NCBI GenBank assembly: GCA_022826945.1
Contig: JAJDTY010000007.1
Location: forward strand, 132,501-196,500
Direction of reading: 5' to 3'
DNA: 64,000 nucleotides
Source of the DNA: Candidatus Binatia bacterium
GTDB taxonomy: Bacteria > Desulfobacterota > Binatia > Bin18
The notes beneath the pieces are model-generated. The model was not told the origin of the DNA, did no database searches, and saw only the letters and a list, made by a program, of their open reading frames with translations. Position numbers and translations under genes: made by a program. Position 1 is the stretch's first letter; each line of letters starts with the position of its first letter. This document shows positions 27,754-36,761 of the stretch, one piece after another.

Positions 27754-28044
27754 TTACTTCGCCGCTTGGCCAAGGCCCAACTCGTTTCGGAGTTCTTCAA
27801 CCGATGACGGCGGGAGATTACGACCCCGAGCCCGTGCAAGAGTTGCCAGCAGCCGCTCAGCATTTTTAGGCGAGCGCAGGAGATGTGCCGTTTCAATCAA
27901 GCTCTCAAGCTCTGCCGCTGAAACCAGTGCGACATCCTCCGCGTCCCGGCGTCGGATGATTACCGGCCCGCGGGTCGAGGCAACCTGATCGCAGAGCGCC
28001 GCAAGAGTTGCCCGTGCGTTCGTGTATGTGGTTACTGTAGACAT
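27754..28044 (-). CDS. yefM: YefM/Phd family antitoxin
   Basis: This is a 96-residue antitoxin. The N-terminal DNA-binding and dimerisation region (TYTNARATLAALCDQV, then PVIIRRRDAEDVALVSAAELESL) is typical of YefM/Phd. The C-terminal part would wrap YoeB. The ATG has a GGGAGAA ribosome site, and an inverted repeat with TGTACA cores lies just upstream. It is placed first in the operon, as usual, which lets antitoxin be made ahead of toxin. Confidence 0.9.
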   Translation of the reverse strand: MSTVTTYTNARATLAALCDQVASTRGPVIIRRRDAEDVALVSAAELESLIETAHLLRSPKNAERLLATLARARGRNLPPSSVEELRNELGLGQAAK

Positions 28045-28061
28045 ATATTCTCCCGCATAAA

Positions 28062-28082
28062 ATGTACATAAATACCGTACAT
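28062..28082 (-). promoter_or_regulatory. YefM-YoeB operator-like inverted repeat
   Basis: ATGTAC (28062-28067) and GTACAT (28077-28082) form an inverted repeat with a 9-base spacer, starting 17 bases upstream of yefM. TGTACA-core palindromes are the known recognition sites of YefM, so autorepression is expected. Confidence 0.6.
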
Positions 28083-28291
28083 ATTCACCGTCTTGACCTC
28101 AAGTAGGTAACGCCCGGCATAAGGGGCTTTTGTTAAGCATGTTGCGAGGATGGCTCTTATCTGCGTCTGCCCTGCGGTTTCTTACGCTTTCGACCCAAAA
28201 GGCACGATAACGCTGGAAGTCCGCAATAAATACAGGTTCCAGTAAGAGCTGACCGGAACCGATTCTTCCTCTGGTGGTTAGACTCAATTCG

Positions 28292-28963
28292 TCAAAAGGA
28301 GGTTGCCAACAGGTACCACAATCCATCCTTCTTTCTCCATCGTCCCTTAACCTTTACGAACGAGTAATTGGGGATATCCTTCGCGATGACCTGTGAAAAC
28401 ACGAATGGGTACAGGCGGCTGCCAGCCTCAATCTCCACGATGGCTAATGGAGGGAGCCAACATGGCGAGTTGGGGAGGAAGTGAAATACGCATGGTAGCT
28501 CGTAGAGTGCATCATTGTCCGCGACAAAGCCAGTGAGTACGAGTGTGTATGCCCACTTCCTAGGTTTTGTGACTTCGAGTCCTTGTGGCCTGTAGAAACC
28601 CCCATTGAATCCCATGGACTCTAGGTGACTCTCAATTCTACTAGCGACATTCGGGGGGACATCATTCGCTATTTTACTAGAGACGTACTCCTCCCAACAG
28701 GCATGGATAGGCCAGGGCTAACCAAGAGAATCGAATAGGGCACAACCACCGCTCTCATCCCTAAAGAAGTACACCTCTCCTCCGCACCACCAACAGGACG
28801 TCGGATGCGTCAGCCTCGACCCTTTGTCTTGCAGCGCCCAGGAATGAGTCTGTTGACTAGCGCCCGAAGTATCCCAGTACGTCTCTGAACTCCGACGGCC
28901 TAAGTGCCCCTCCCCGCCAAACCCACAGGTACATCCGGGTGGGTGGTTCTAGGCATTACACAT
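28292..28963 (-). pseudogene. zinc-ribbon-type gene interrupted by two in-frame TAG codons
   Basis: From an ATG at 28963 one frame reads through to TGA at 28292 (223 codons) with only two interruptions, both TAG: codon 5 (28949-28951) and 28718-28720. Around them the sequence looks coding: MCNA-TAG-NHPPGCTCGFGGEGH, then CWWCGGEVYFF, FDSLG-TAG-PWPIHACW and a 120-residue C-terminal part. The Cys/His pattern and the PPGCxCGFGG and LGxPWPxHxC phrases match a family of uncharacterised bacterial proteins that I recognise only from memory. No frameshift is present. It may be a decaying gene or one read through at UAG. TAG serves as an ordinary stop elsewhere in the window (for example tldD). Confidence 0.6.
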
Positions 28964-29165
28964 AAGTGCGAGTTATACAGACGGACCGGACAAAGATACA
29001 GGAGCAGTCCGAAGGTTAGAGAGCAGCGAGTTGGAATCTCTTGTCCCTGAAGTATTCTTCGCTTACTCTCTCCGTTCCAAAATCCCCTTGCCTTGGCCTC
29101 TGCGTCTGGTTACGTTGATGCCGTTTTGTAGGAGGGGCCCTCATACAGGGGAAGGATGTCACCGG

Positions 29166-30551
29166 ATGTCGCAGTACGTCGAAGGACCAGACGCAGGTCT
29201 TATTGTTGAAGACCATGCCCAACTCATCGAATACTTTTTTGACGCCGCAAAGCCCCGAGCAGACTGGCGTATTGGCACGGAGTACGAACTGCTCGGTGTG
29301 TCACGTCGGAGTGGCCGTGCCGCGCGTTACTCCGGTCGGCGCGGCATTGAGTATATCTTGAGCCGCCTGGCCGACTCCCTGGAATGGGAACCCCAGGAAG
29401 AAGAAGGCCGCATTATCGCCCTCCAGGGTGAGCGCGCCAATATCGCGCTTGAACCCGGCGCGCAACTCGAACTCTCTGGCGAACAGTGCGAGACCGTCCA
29501 TTGTGCGGACAAAGAACTCCGTCGTCATCTCAAGCATCTGCTGCCCATTGCGGACGAATTGGACATTGATTTCGTGAACTTGGGTGTCCAGCCAATCAGC
29601 CCGCTCAACGACATCCAGTGGATTCCTAAAACGCGCTATCAGATCATGGCCCCGTATATGGAGAAGGTCGGCACGCTGGGGCATCGCATGATGAAGCAAA
29701 CTGCGTCCATTCAGGTCAATTTCGACTTTAGCGACGAAGCCGACGCCATGCTGAAATTTAAGACCAGCATGGGGCTCGTGCCCATCCTGTCCGCCATGTT
29801 TGCCAACTCCCCGATTTCAGACGGCAGTCTGAACGGGTTTATGACCATGCGCGGCCACGTTTGGACCGAGACGGACAAACGCCGCTGTGGCTTACTGCCC
29901 TTTGCTTTTGCCGACGCGCCGACGTTTGAAGACTATGCCGAATACGCGCTGAATATTCCCATGTATTTTATTGTACGCCAGGGCCAGTGGATCAACATGA
30001 CCCATATATCCTTTCGCCAATTCCTGGAGGACGGTTATGAAGGCGAACGCCCCACCCTGGAGGACTGGAGCATTCACCTGACGACCCTCTTTCCAGAAGT
30101 GCGGATCAAAAAATACCTGGAGATTCGCTGCTTCGACAATCAGCCGTTCGAATACATGCTGGCCATACCGGCCCTCACCAAGGGCATTTTTTTTGATACC
30201 GACCCGCTGCTGGCTGCCTGGGATCTGGTCAAGAAGTGGAGCTGGGACGAACGTCTCGAAGCCTACCATCAAGCCCATCGTCAAGCCTTAGGCGCACGCG
30301 TGCGGGGCATCCGCCTGCTCGACTTGGCTAAAGAATTGGTGGCAATTGCCTGGGAGGGCCTGGAGCGGCATAACGATTGCAACGAGGCCGGAGCAAATGA
30401 GACTATCTATCTTGAACGGCTGCGTGATGAGATCGACAAAGGCCAGTGTCCAGCCTATCGCGTGATTGAAGAGTGGATGACCCACTGGAACTACGACACT
30501 AAGCGCCTCGTTGACGGTACGGCCTACCAGCTGCCGGATGAGGATGAATAA
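29166..30551 (+). CDS. gshA: glutamate-cysteine ligase, plant/proteobacterial type
   Basis: This enzyme makes gamma-glutamylcysteine, the first step of glutathione synthesis (461 residues from the chosen ATG). RIGTEYELLG near residue 36 is the GCS2 active-site start. TASIQVNFDFSDEADAM, FANSPISDGSLNGF and RGHVWTETDKRRCG are typical of the plant-type enzyme. The start at 29166 lies 10 bases after GGGAAGG; upstream in-frame sequence is unlike the family. The product fits the glutathione-persulfide chemistry expected from the sulfur module at 20-27 kb. No gshB is seen nearby. Confidence 0.92.
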   Translation: MSQYVEGPDAGLIVEDHAQLIEYFFDAAKPRADWRIGTEYELLGVSRRSGRAARYSGRRGIEYILSRLADSLEWEPQEEEGRIIALQGERANIALEPGAQLELSGEQCETVHCADKELRRHLKHLLPIADELDIDFVNLGVQPISPLNDIQWIPKTRYQIMAPYMEKVGTLGHRMMKQTASIQVNFDFSDEADAMLKFKTSMGLVPILSAMFANSPISDGSLNGFMTMRGHVWTETDKRRCGLLPFAFADAPTFEDYAEYALNIPMYFIVRQGQWINMTHISFRQFLEDGYEGERPTLEDWSIHLTTLFPEVRIKKYLEIRCFDNQPFEYMLAIPALTKGIFFDTDPLLAAWDLVKKWSWDERLEAYHQAHRQALGARVRGIRLLDLAKELVAIAWEGLERHNDCNEAGANETIYLERLRDEIDKGQCPAYRVIEEWMTHWNYDTKRLVDGTAYQLPDEDE

Positions 30552-30684
30552 GCACAGCCTCCACCCCCGTGTGCTAGCACAGCGCCACCTCGTCCCGATC
30601 TAACCTCCATCCCTTTTTCTGTTTCCCCCCTTCACGTTTCGTGTTATGAAGCCGGTACACAACGATTGAAATAAGGAGGGTCGT

Positions 30685-31653
30685 ATGGATATTCCCAAAG
30701 ACAAACTCCTCTGGATCTATGAGCGCATGCAGCTCATCCGGGTGTTTGAAACCAGGGTCAGTAGCGAGTTTGGGAAGGGGAAAATCCCAGGCTTTGTGCA
30801 TCTCTATGCCGGGGAAGAAGCGGTTGCGGTCGGGATTTGTGCTAATCTCACAGACGCCGACTATATGACCTCGACCCATCGCGGACACGGCCACTGTGTG
30901 GCAAAAGGGGTGGACGTGCGGGGCATGATGGCTGAACTGTTCGGCAAAGCCACCGGGATTTGCAAGGGCAAGGGCGGCTCCATGCATATTGCCGATATGG
31001 ATAAAGGCATGCTGGGAGCCAACGGGATTGTCGGCGGGGGTCCACCGCTGGCCTGCGGATCCGGCCTAACGGCCAAAACCACGGGTACTGATCAGGTGAC
31101 GATCTGCTTCTTTGGCGATGGAGCGTCGGAACAAGGCACCTTGCACGAGAGCCTCAACCTAGCCGCAATCTGGAAGCTGCCGATTATTTTTGTGGCTGAG
31201 AACAACGGCTATGCAGAGTCGACACCGGCGCATTATCATTGCAGTGTCGAGAATATCGCCGACCGTGCGGCGGCGTATAATATGCCGGGTGTCACCATAG
31301 ACGGGAACGATTTGTTTGCCGTGTATGAAGCGGCGCATGAGGCCGTTGCGCGAGCCCGGGCCGGACAGGGGCCGAGCCTGCTGGAGTGCAAGACCTATCG
31401 TCACTACGGCCATTTTGAGGGCGATGCACAGACCTATAAAATCGCCGGAGAAAATGAGCGATACCAAAACGAACTCGATCCGATCAAACGCTTCACGGAC
31501 GCCGTCCTGTCTCGCGAATTGATATCTGAAACCGAGATGGCGGACATCGATGGGCAGGTCAACGCTGCGATTGATGAAGCCGTCAAATTCGCGGAAGACA
31601 GCCCCTTCCCCGAGGTCCAGGAAACCTTCACTGATGTGTATGTGAGTTATTAG
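30685..31653 (+). CDS. acoA: thiamine-pyrophosphate dehydrogenase E1 alpha subunit (AcoA/PdhA-like)
   Basis: This is the E1 alpha subunit of a 2-oxoacid or acetoin dehydrogenase complex, 322 residues. The TPP-binding motif is GDGASEQGTLHESLNLAAIWKLPIIFVAENN (about residues 140-172), with HRGHGHC near 70. The ribosome site AAGGAGG is strong. The E1 beta subunit gene follows after 19 bases and an AcoX-like gene after that, which points to the acetoin-type (TPP-dependent acetoin dehydrogenase) branch rather than pyruvate dehydrogenase. E2 and E3 genes are absent from the window. Confidence 0.9.
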   Translation: MDIPKDKLLWIYERMQLIRVFETRVSSEFGKGKIPGFVHLYAGEEAVAVGICANLTDADYMTSTHRGHGHCVAKGVDVRGMMAELFGKATGICKGKGGSMHIADMDKGMLGANGIVGGGPPLACGSGLTAKTTGTDQVTICFFGDGASEQGTLHESLNLAAIWKLPIIFVAENNGYAESTPAHYHCSVENIADRAAAYNMPGVTIDGNDLFAVYEAAHEAVARARAGQGPSLLECKTYRHYGHFEGDAQTYKIAGENERYQNELDPIKRFTDAVLSRELISETEMADIDGQVNAAIDEAVKFAEDSPFPEVQETFTDVYVSY

Positions 31654-31672
31654 GAACTTGCGGAGAAACATT

Positions 31673-32686
31673 ATGGCAGAGCGAGAATTGAATTTTGGTG
31701 AGGCGCTGAATGAAGCCATGCGCCAGGAGATGCAGCGCGACCCGAAAGTGGTGATCATGGGTGAGGACGTGGCCGGTGGAGCCGACGTCGATCACCTCGA
31801 AGGCGACGAAGCCTGGGGCGGCGTCCTGGGCGTGACAAAAGGCTTGGTCAAGGAATTTGGCCGGGAGCGTGTTATCGATACGCCTATCAGCGAGTCCGGT
31901 TTTATTGGCGCGGCGGTTGGTGCCGCGGCCACCGGCTTGCGCCCTATTGCCGAGATGATGTTCGTCGGGTTTATGGGTGTGTGTTTCGATCAGCTTCTGA
32001 ACCAGGGCGCAAAACTCCGCTATATGTTTGGCGGCAAAGCAAAAGTCCCGCTGGTGATTCGGACCATCTGCGGGGGCGGCTACCGCGCCGCGGCCCAGCA
32101 TTCTCAGGTGTTGCACTCCCTCTTTACCCATATCCCAGGCCTCAAAACGGTCGTCCCCTCGACACCGTATGACGCCAAAGGACTCCTGATTTCGGCGATC
32201 CGGGATGACGATCTGGTGATTTTCTTTGAGGATATCACCTTCGGCGGCATCAAGGGCGCTGTGCCGGAGGAAGACTACAGCATTCCGTTTGGAAAAGCGG
32301 ACGTTAAGCGCGCCGGCGAGGATGTCACGATCGTAGCTATCGGCAAGATGGTCCACCATTCCCTAGCCGCAGCCACGGAACTGGAAAAGCAGGGCAAGAG
32401 CGCGGAGGTTATCGATCCCCGGACACTTTCGCCTTTTGACGAAGACACGGTGCTGTCATCGGTCGAGAAGACGGGCCGGCTGGTGATCGCCGACGAATCG
32501 CACCCGCGCTGTAACGTGGCAACCGATATTGCTGCCCTGGTCGCGGACAAGGGGTTTGATTACTTGAACGCGCCCATAAAAATGGTGTCCGCCCCGCACA
32601 CCCCGGTGCCGTTCAGCCCACCCCTGGAAGATCACTATCTGCCCAACCCGCAGAAGATCAGCGAGGCGGCTCTGGGACTGTTTTAG
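31673..32686 (+). CDS. acoB: thiamine-pyrophosphate dehydrogenase E1 beta subunit (AcoB/PdhB-like)
   Basis: This is the E1 beta subunit, 337 residues, pairing with the preceding alpha subunit to form the alpha2beta2 decarboxylase. MGEDVAGGADVDHLEG near residue 24, DTPISESGFIGAAVGAA near 72 and EDYSIPFGKADVKR near 200 are conserved in the family. The ATG at 31673 follows CGGAGA. A putative E2 lipoyl-domain partner is not encoded nearby. The alpha and beta genes are spaced for co-translation. Confidence 0.9.
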   Translation: MAERELNFGEALNEAMRQEMQRDPKVVIMGEDVAGGADVDHLEGDEAWGGVLGVTKGLVKEFGRERVIDTPISESGFIGAAVGAAATGLRPIAEMMFVGFMGVCFDQLLNQGAKLRYMFGGKAKVPLVIRTICGGGYRAAAQHSQVLHSLFTHIPGLKTVVPSTPYDAKGLLISAIRDDDLVIFFEDITFGGIKGAVPEEDYSIPFGKADVKRAGEDVTIVAIGKMVHHSLAAATELEKQGKSAEVIDPRTLSPFDEDTVLSSVEKTGRLVIADESHPRCNVATDIAALVADKGFDYLNAPIKMVSAPHTPVPFSPPLEDHYLPNPQKISEAALGLF

Positions 32687-32750
32687 GGATAAGGAACTAG
32701 GGGTTAGATTTCTCCAGCCCCCAGTTTCCACCCCCAACCCCCAATTTCTC

Positions 32751-33728
32751 ATGTCATCCGTCGGCATTATTGCAAACCCGCGTGCGGGCAAGGATATCCG
32801 CCGCCTTGTGGCACACGGCTCGATTCTCGACACCCAGGAAAAAGTCTATATCGTCCGGCGGGCCATTCTCGGCATTCAGGGTGCCGGGGTGGACGAAGTC
32901 GTCCTCTTTCCTGATCCGGCCAATATCTTTACCAAAGCCCTGTCCGGGATCGAGAATGAGCTGCGTCTGACCACACGTTTTCTTGAAATGTCGATCTTCG
33001 ACGAGGCCAGCGACTCAACCCGAGCGGCACAGCTCATGTGCGAACAGGGGGTGGCCTGCGTGATTGTTATCGGCGGCGACGGTACCAACCGGGTGGTCAC
33101 CAAAGGCAGCGGTAGCATGCCGCTCGTTCCACTTTCAACCGGAACGAACAACGCCTTTCCCCAGTTTTTGGAGTCCACCCTGGCAGGCTTGGCCGCGGGC
33201 TATTATGCGGTCCGACACTTCTCTCCGGAAACGTGTACCCGTCCGACCAAGCGGCTCAACCTGTACCATAACGGAACGCTCGAAGACATTGCCCTGGTTG
33301 ATGCGGCCGTGTGTGACTACCAGTTTGTTGGTGCCAGGGCCGTGTGGGAGGCCGAGCGCCTCAAAGAACTCTTTCTCACTCAGGGCCAGCCCACGAATAT
33401 CGGTCTGGCCTCAATCGGCGGCAGCCTGCATCCTATCCGACCGGCTGACGACGCTGGTCTGTATGTTCTTTTCGGGGGTGATACCCGCTCGATCAACGCG
33501 CCCATTGCGCCGGGGATGGTGGTTCCCGTTCCTATCCAACGTCACGGTCTGATGGAACTCGGCACTCGGATGCCTGTTACGTTCACGCCCTCAATTATCG
33601 CACTCGACGGCGAGCGGGAACTGGTGGTGAATGCAGACGACCGGTGGGAAGTTGAACTCTCCTGGGACGGCCCGCGCGTGCTGGATATTGAAAAGGTCAT
33701 GGACGCCGCACGTCAGCCCACCGAGTGA
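32751..33728 (+). CDS. acoX: AcoX-like ATP-NAD kinase-family protein
   Basis: This 325-residue protein begins VGIIANPRAGKDIRRLVAHG and has the kinase nucleotide motif IVIGGDGTNRVV (about residue 105), with PLSTGTNNAFP following. These mark the ATP-NAD kinase-like AcoX family found in acetoin catabolic clusters, where its exact role is unsettled. Its position right after acoA and acoB supports the name. There is no obvious ribosome site. The 64-base gap before it is rich in C/A repeats and could hold a separate signal. Confidence 0.82.
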   Translation: MSSVGIIANPRAGKDIRRLVAHGSILDTQEKVYIVRRAILGIQGAGVDEVVLFPDPANIFTKALSGIENELRLTTRFLEMSIFDEASDSTRAAQLMCEQGVACVIVIGGDGTNRVVTKGSGSMPLVPLSTGTNNAFPQFLESTLAGLAAGYYAVRHFSPETCTRPTKRLNLYHNGTLEDIALVDAAVCDYQFVGARAVWEAERLKELFLTQGQPTNIGLASIGGSLHPIRPADDAGLYVLFGGDTRSINAPIAPGMVVPVPIQRHGLMELGTRMPVTFTPSIIALDGERELVVNADDRWEVELSWDGPRVLDIEKVMDAARQPTE

Positions 33729-33757
33729 GCCACCCCCAACCCAGGAAGACGCGCCGC

Positions 33758-34723
33758 ATGAAAATCGTTCTGTGCTCCACCCACTTTCCCCACTGTTCCG
33801 AGACGCTCCGACACCATCTGCCGGGTGACACGATCATTGCCTGTCCGGCGGAGGAGGTGCTGAGCGCGACGCGCGACGCCGATGTAGTTGTGCCAACCAT
33901 GCACCGCGTGGACGCGGAGATTATTCGGGCCACCTCGGCCCGCATGATCCACCAATTCGGCGTCGGGCTCGAAGGCGTGGATATTCCGGTTGCAACCGAA
34001 CAGGGCATCTATGTAGCCAACGTCCCCGGCCAGGAAGGGGCGGGCAACGCCGCCTCAGTCTCGGAGCACGCTGTTTTTCTCATGCTCGCTCTAGCTCGAA
34101 AATTTCCCCAGGCGGCTGAAAACGTGCGGAGCGGTGTCTTTGGCTCGCCTATGGGCAAGGGGCTGCTGGATAAGACGGTCGCCATTCTCGGCGTCGGGAG
34201 TATCGGAACGGAACTGGCCAGCCGCCTACGCCACTTTAACGTGCGTCTGCTGGGTCTGAAGCAACATCCGTCTGAGCGCGTCAAAGAAGAATACGGGTTT
34301 GACTTCCTTGGCGGACCGAACGACCTTGGTCATGTCCTGGCAGAAGCCGACTTCGTTGTTCTTTCTCTTCCGGTCACACCCCATACGCGGGAGATCATCA
34401 ATACGCAGGCCCTCCTCAGCATGAAGAACACGGCCTACCTCATTAACGTTGGGCGCGGCCCGGTCATCGATCATGACGCCCTGGTTACGGCCCTGACTAA
34501 TAAAAATATTGCCGGAGCGGCCCTGGATGTGTTTTGGGACGAGCCGACCGACCCGGCCGACCCGCTGTTCCAATACAATGTGATTGCCACGCCCCATACC
34601 GCAGGTGTGACCGATTTATCGTATAACGACATCGCGCACGGCCTAGCCGCCAATGTCAACCGCCTGCGCGCCGGCGAGCCGCCCATCAACTGCGTCAATC
34701 TGGCGGAAGTCCAAGCCAAATAA
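33758..34723 (+). CDS. D-isomer-specific 2-hydroxyacid dehydrogenase
   Basis: This is an NAD-dependent 2-hydroxyacid dehydrogenase, 321 residues. The Rossmann motif is VAILGVGSIGTELA (about residues 140-153). The catalytic Arg, Glu and His lie in QFGVGLEGVD, NVGRGPVIDHD, DVFWDEP and TPHTAGVT. The ATG at 33758 has a GGAAG ribosome site; a GTG overlapping the AcoX stop is an alternative start. It is probably co-transcribed with the aco-like genes, so its substrate may be linked to that pathway. Substrate specificity (glycerate, lactate, phosphoglycerate) cannot be read. Confidence 0.88.
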   Translation: MKIVLCSTHFPHCSETLRHHLPGDTIIACPAEEVLSATRDADVVVPTMHRVDAEIIRATSARMIHQFGVGLEGVDIPVATEQGIYVANVPGQEGAGNAASVSEHAVFLMLALARKFPQAAENVRSGVFGSPMGKGLLDKTVAILGVGSIGTELASRLRHFNVRLLGLKQHPSERVKEEYGFDFLGGPNDLGHVLAEADFVVLSLPVTPHTREIINTQALLSMKNTAYLINVGRGPVIDHDALVTALTNKNIAGAALDVFWDEPTDPADPLFQYNVIATPHTAGVTDLSYNDIAHGLAANVNRLRAGEPPINCVNLAEVQAK

Positions 34724-34734
34724 CCCCTTGCTCT

Positions 34735-35505
34735 ATGCGTTGTTCTCAATCGGTCTGGCTGATTTCCATGGGAGCCCTGCTCTCTCTTCTCTTAGCCTGC
34801 AACGACTCGACGCCGTCCAAGCCGCCCCGCCAGCCCACTCCGCTCGACCTATCTACGGTGGGCACGATTTCCGGGAGCGTCCACTTCGAGGGTCCCGTGC
34901 CGGCGCAAAGCGTCGTCCAGCTTGGCGGTTGGTCGGAATGTGCCGCCCAACACGAGGATACGGTCTACGCCGGCGATGTGCTGGTCACCAACGGCAAACT
35001 ACAAAATGCCCTGGTGTATATCAAAGACGGGCTGGGCGGGCAGGTTTTTGCCGTTCCTGAAGAACCGGTTGAGAACGACCAAAAAGGCTGCGTCTTTCTG
35101 CCGCGTATTATGGCGATTCGGGTCGATCAACCGATTCGCTATCTCAATAGCGACCCCATGGCCCATAATGTCCACGGCCTGCCGCGCAATTCGTCACACT
35201 GGAATTTCAGTCTGGGGCTCAAAGGCACCTCGCGGAGTATAACCATTGATGCAGGGGAAGTCGGCATCGAGGTCAAATGCGACATTCACGGCTGGATGCG
35301 AGGTTATCTGGGCGTTTTCGACCATCCGTATTTTGCCCTGAGCAATCAGGACGGAGCCTTCCGACTCCACAACGTCCCGCCCGGCGAATACACCATCGCG
35401 GCCTGGCACGAGCGATTTGGTACGCGCTCACAGAAGATTGCTCTGCCTGAAAAGGGAGAAGCTGTTGTCGCGTTCACGTTTCAGGCAAACGTACAGCAGG
35501 AATAG
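34735..35505 (+). CDS. cupredoxin-like lipoprotein
   Basis: This is a 256-residue lipoprotein: a hydrophobic N-terminus ends at the lipobox LLLAC (Cys22). The mature part holds a plastocyanin-like fold with candidate copper ligands in HNVHGLP (about 143-149) and CDIHGWM (about 182-188; Cys, His, Met). A C-terminal carboxypeptidase-regulatory-like strand region (FRLHNVPPGEYTIAAWHE) follows. It is probably a periplasmic copper electron carrier. Its stop lies four bases from the end of a convergent PuuD-like membrane gene. Confidence 0.75.
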   Translation: MRCSQSVWLISMGALLSLLLACNDSTPSKPPRQPTPLDLSTVGTISGSVHFEGPVPAQSVVQLGGWSECAAQHEDTVYAGDVLVTNGKLQNALVYIKDGLGGQVFAVPEEPVENDQKGCVFLPRIMAIRVDQPIRYLNSDPMAHNVHGLPRNSSHWNFSLGLKGTSRSITIDAGEVGIEVKCDIHGWMRGYLGVFDHPYFALSNQDGAFRLHNVPPGEYTIAAWHERFGTRSQKIALPEKGEAVVAFTFQANVQQE

Positions 35506-35509
35506 CCCG

Positions 35510-36133
35510 TCACTCCTCTACCGGCCAGTCCTTAGCGACTTTCCCGCCAACCTGGAAAATCAGGTGATAGGCCAGACCGAAGCCAAGCACCAGGACAATC
35601 ATCAGCCACAGCGGTCCAAAGGTAATCGACGGATAATGCCCGGAGCCGGTGATCATGCCGAACAGCATGGGGACGGACAGAAAGGTATTCGTGCGAGAAG
35701 CGAGCAAGGCTCGCTTAGGCAGGGCCGGATCTGGTGTCTCGCCCTTGACCGTAGCAGTGATAATCTGCTGCTGGGCTGGCCAGATAATGAACCAGACGTT
35801 GAACCACATGATCGTACCGAACAACGCGCCCATGCTGATCCACAGCCCAGCGCTTGACCCGAACAAGCCGGCATCGCCGGTGAAGCCACTCCCCAGCAGG
35901 AAATACTTCCAGAGAATCATCAACAAACCGGACAGAAAGGTGAACATGGCTCCCCAGCGGAACCACCACAGCGTACGTGGCATGATTTGCGGAACAACCT
36001 GTTTGCGGACATCTGCTTCAAGCGCACCCTGAAAGTGGGCGTTGATCAGATTGAAATAGTACAGCAGCCCGATCCAGGTGATACCGGCCAGTAGGTGAAT
36101 CCAGCGGAATAGCGCTTGTAGAATATCGTCCAT
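35510..36133 (-). CDS. PuuD-like (urate oxidase N-terminal type) membrane protein
   Basis: This 207-residue protein has about six hydrophobic helices. The first helix carries HLLAGITWIGLLYYFN, and TLWWFRWGAMFTFLSGLL follows, both typical of the membrane domain of PuuD-type urate hydroxylases. Full-length relatives end in a cytochrome c domain (CxxCH); none is seen here. The start at 36133 is set by GGAGGG six bases upstream; longer in-frame extensions lack membrane character. It may be a heme-binding electron-transfer anchor rather than a urate enzyme, since no other purine-degradation genes are present. Confidence 0.75.
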   Translation of the reverse strand: MDDILQALFRWIHLLAGITWIGLLYYFNLINAHFQGALEADVRKQVVPQIMPRTLWWFRWGAMFTFLSGLLMILWKYFLLGSGFTGDAGLFGSSAGLWISMGALFGTIMWFNVWFIIWPAQQQIITATVKGETPDPALPKRALLASRTNTFLSVPMLFGMITGSGHYPSITFGPLWLMIVLVLGFGLAYHLIFQVGGKVAKDWPVEE

Positions 36134-36314
36134 CGTCTTCCCTCCGTACCACGTTTCTTTATTTCCCGTACTACCATCACTAAAGACCGTCGCGAAGCAC
36201 CAGTCAATAACGGGACGGCGTGACAGGTGAAGAGGACGGCCTATCTCCGGACGAAGCGCTTCGTTAAGAAAAAAACGAGAATCACATGTGCTCGTACACA
36301 AAGGGGGAAATCGC

Positions 36315-36686
36315 GTGCAATATCTTCTGATTGGACTTGGTGGCTTCTTGGGGGCAAACGCGCGCTTTCTGGTTTCAAGCTGGGCGGCACGGCTCTTGGG
36401 AACGAGCTTTCCGTACGGGACCTTTCTCGCCAACATAAGTGGCAGTTTGCTTATGGGCGTCGCCATCGCCGTCCTGCACGACCGCGCGCTTCTGACATCC
36501 CCACAGCGACACTTTTTCGTCGTGGGGTTTCTGGGCGCCTATACCACCTTCTCGACGTTCTCGTATGAATCCATGCAGTTGTTTCAGAACGGTACCGTTC
36601 TGCTCGGCATGTTGAATATTGTCGGTAGCGTTGTAGTCGGCCTGCTAGCTGTTGTGTGTGGTTTCTGGATCGGCAGATTGTTGTAA
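36315..36686 (+). CDS. crcB: fluoride channel CrcB/Fluc
   Basis: This is a 123-residue, four-helix fluoride export channel. GGFLGANARFLVSSW is the N-terminal signature, GTFLANISGSLLMG gives the conserved Asn, and GAYTTFSTFSYE the conserved Thr/Phe region that lines the pore. The GTG start follows AGGGGGAAA by four bases. The usual fluoride riboswitch was looked for upstream and not recognised. It stands alone and would function as a dual-topology dimer in the inner membrane. Confidence 0.92.
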   Translation: MQYLLIGLGGFLGANARFLVSSWAARLLGTSFPYGTFLANISGSLLMGVAIAVLHDRALLTSPQRHFFVVGFLGAYTTFSTFSYESMQLFQNGTVLLGMLNIVGSVVVGLLAVVCGFWIGRLL

Positions 36687-36761
36687 ACGCCCGTAGCTTC
36701 CATTACCTATGCATGACACAGACCTGTTTCACAGGTCATACCTGGAAGAGAAGGAACACCG

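Noticed and set aside
28099-28326. 75-codon minus-strand frame beginning MDCGTCW, downstream of the TAG-interrupted gene
   Set aside because: Overlaps the end of the zinc-ribbon frame in another phase, lacks a ribosome site and shows no family resemblance.
36134-36314. Possible fluoride riboswitch upstream of crcB
   Set aside because: The conserved GGNGAUGG...CCGCC and pseudoknot pattern could not be found.
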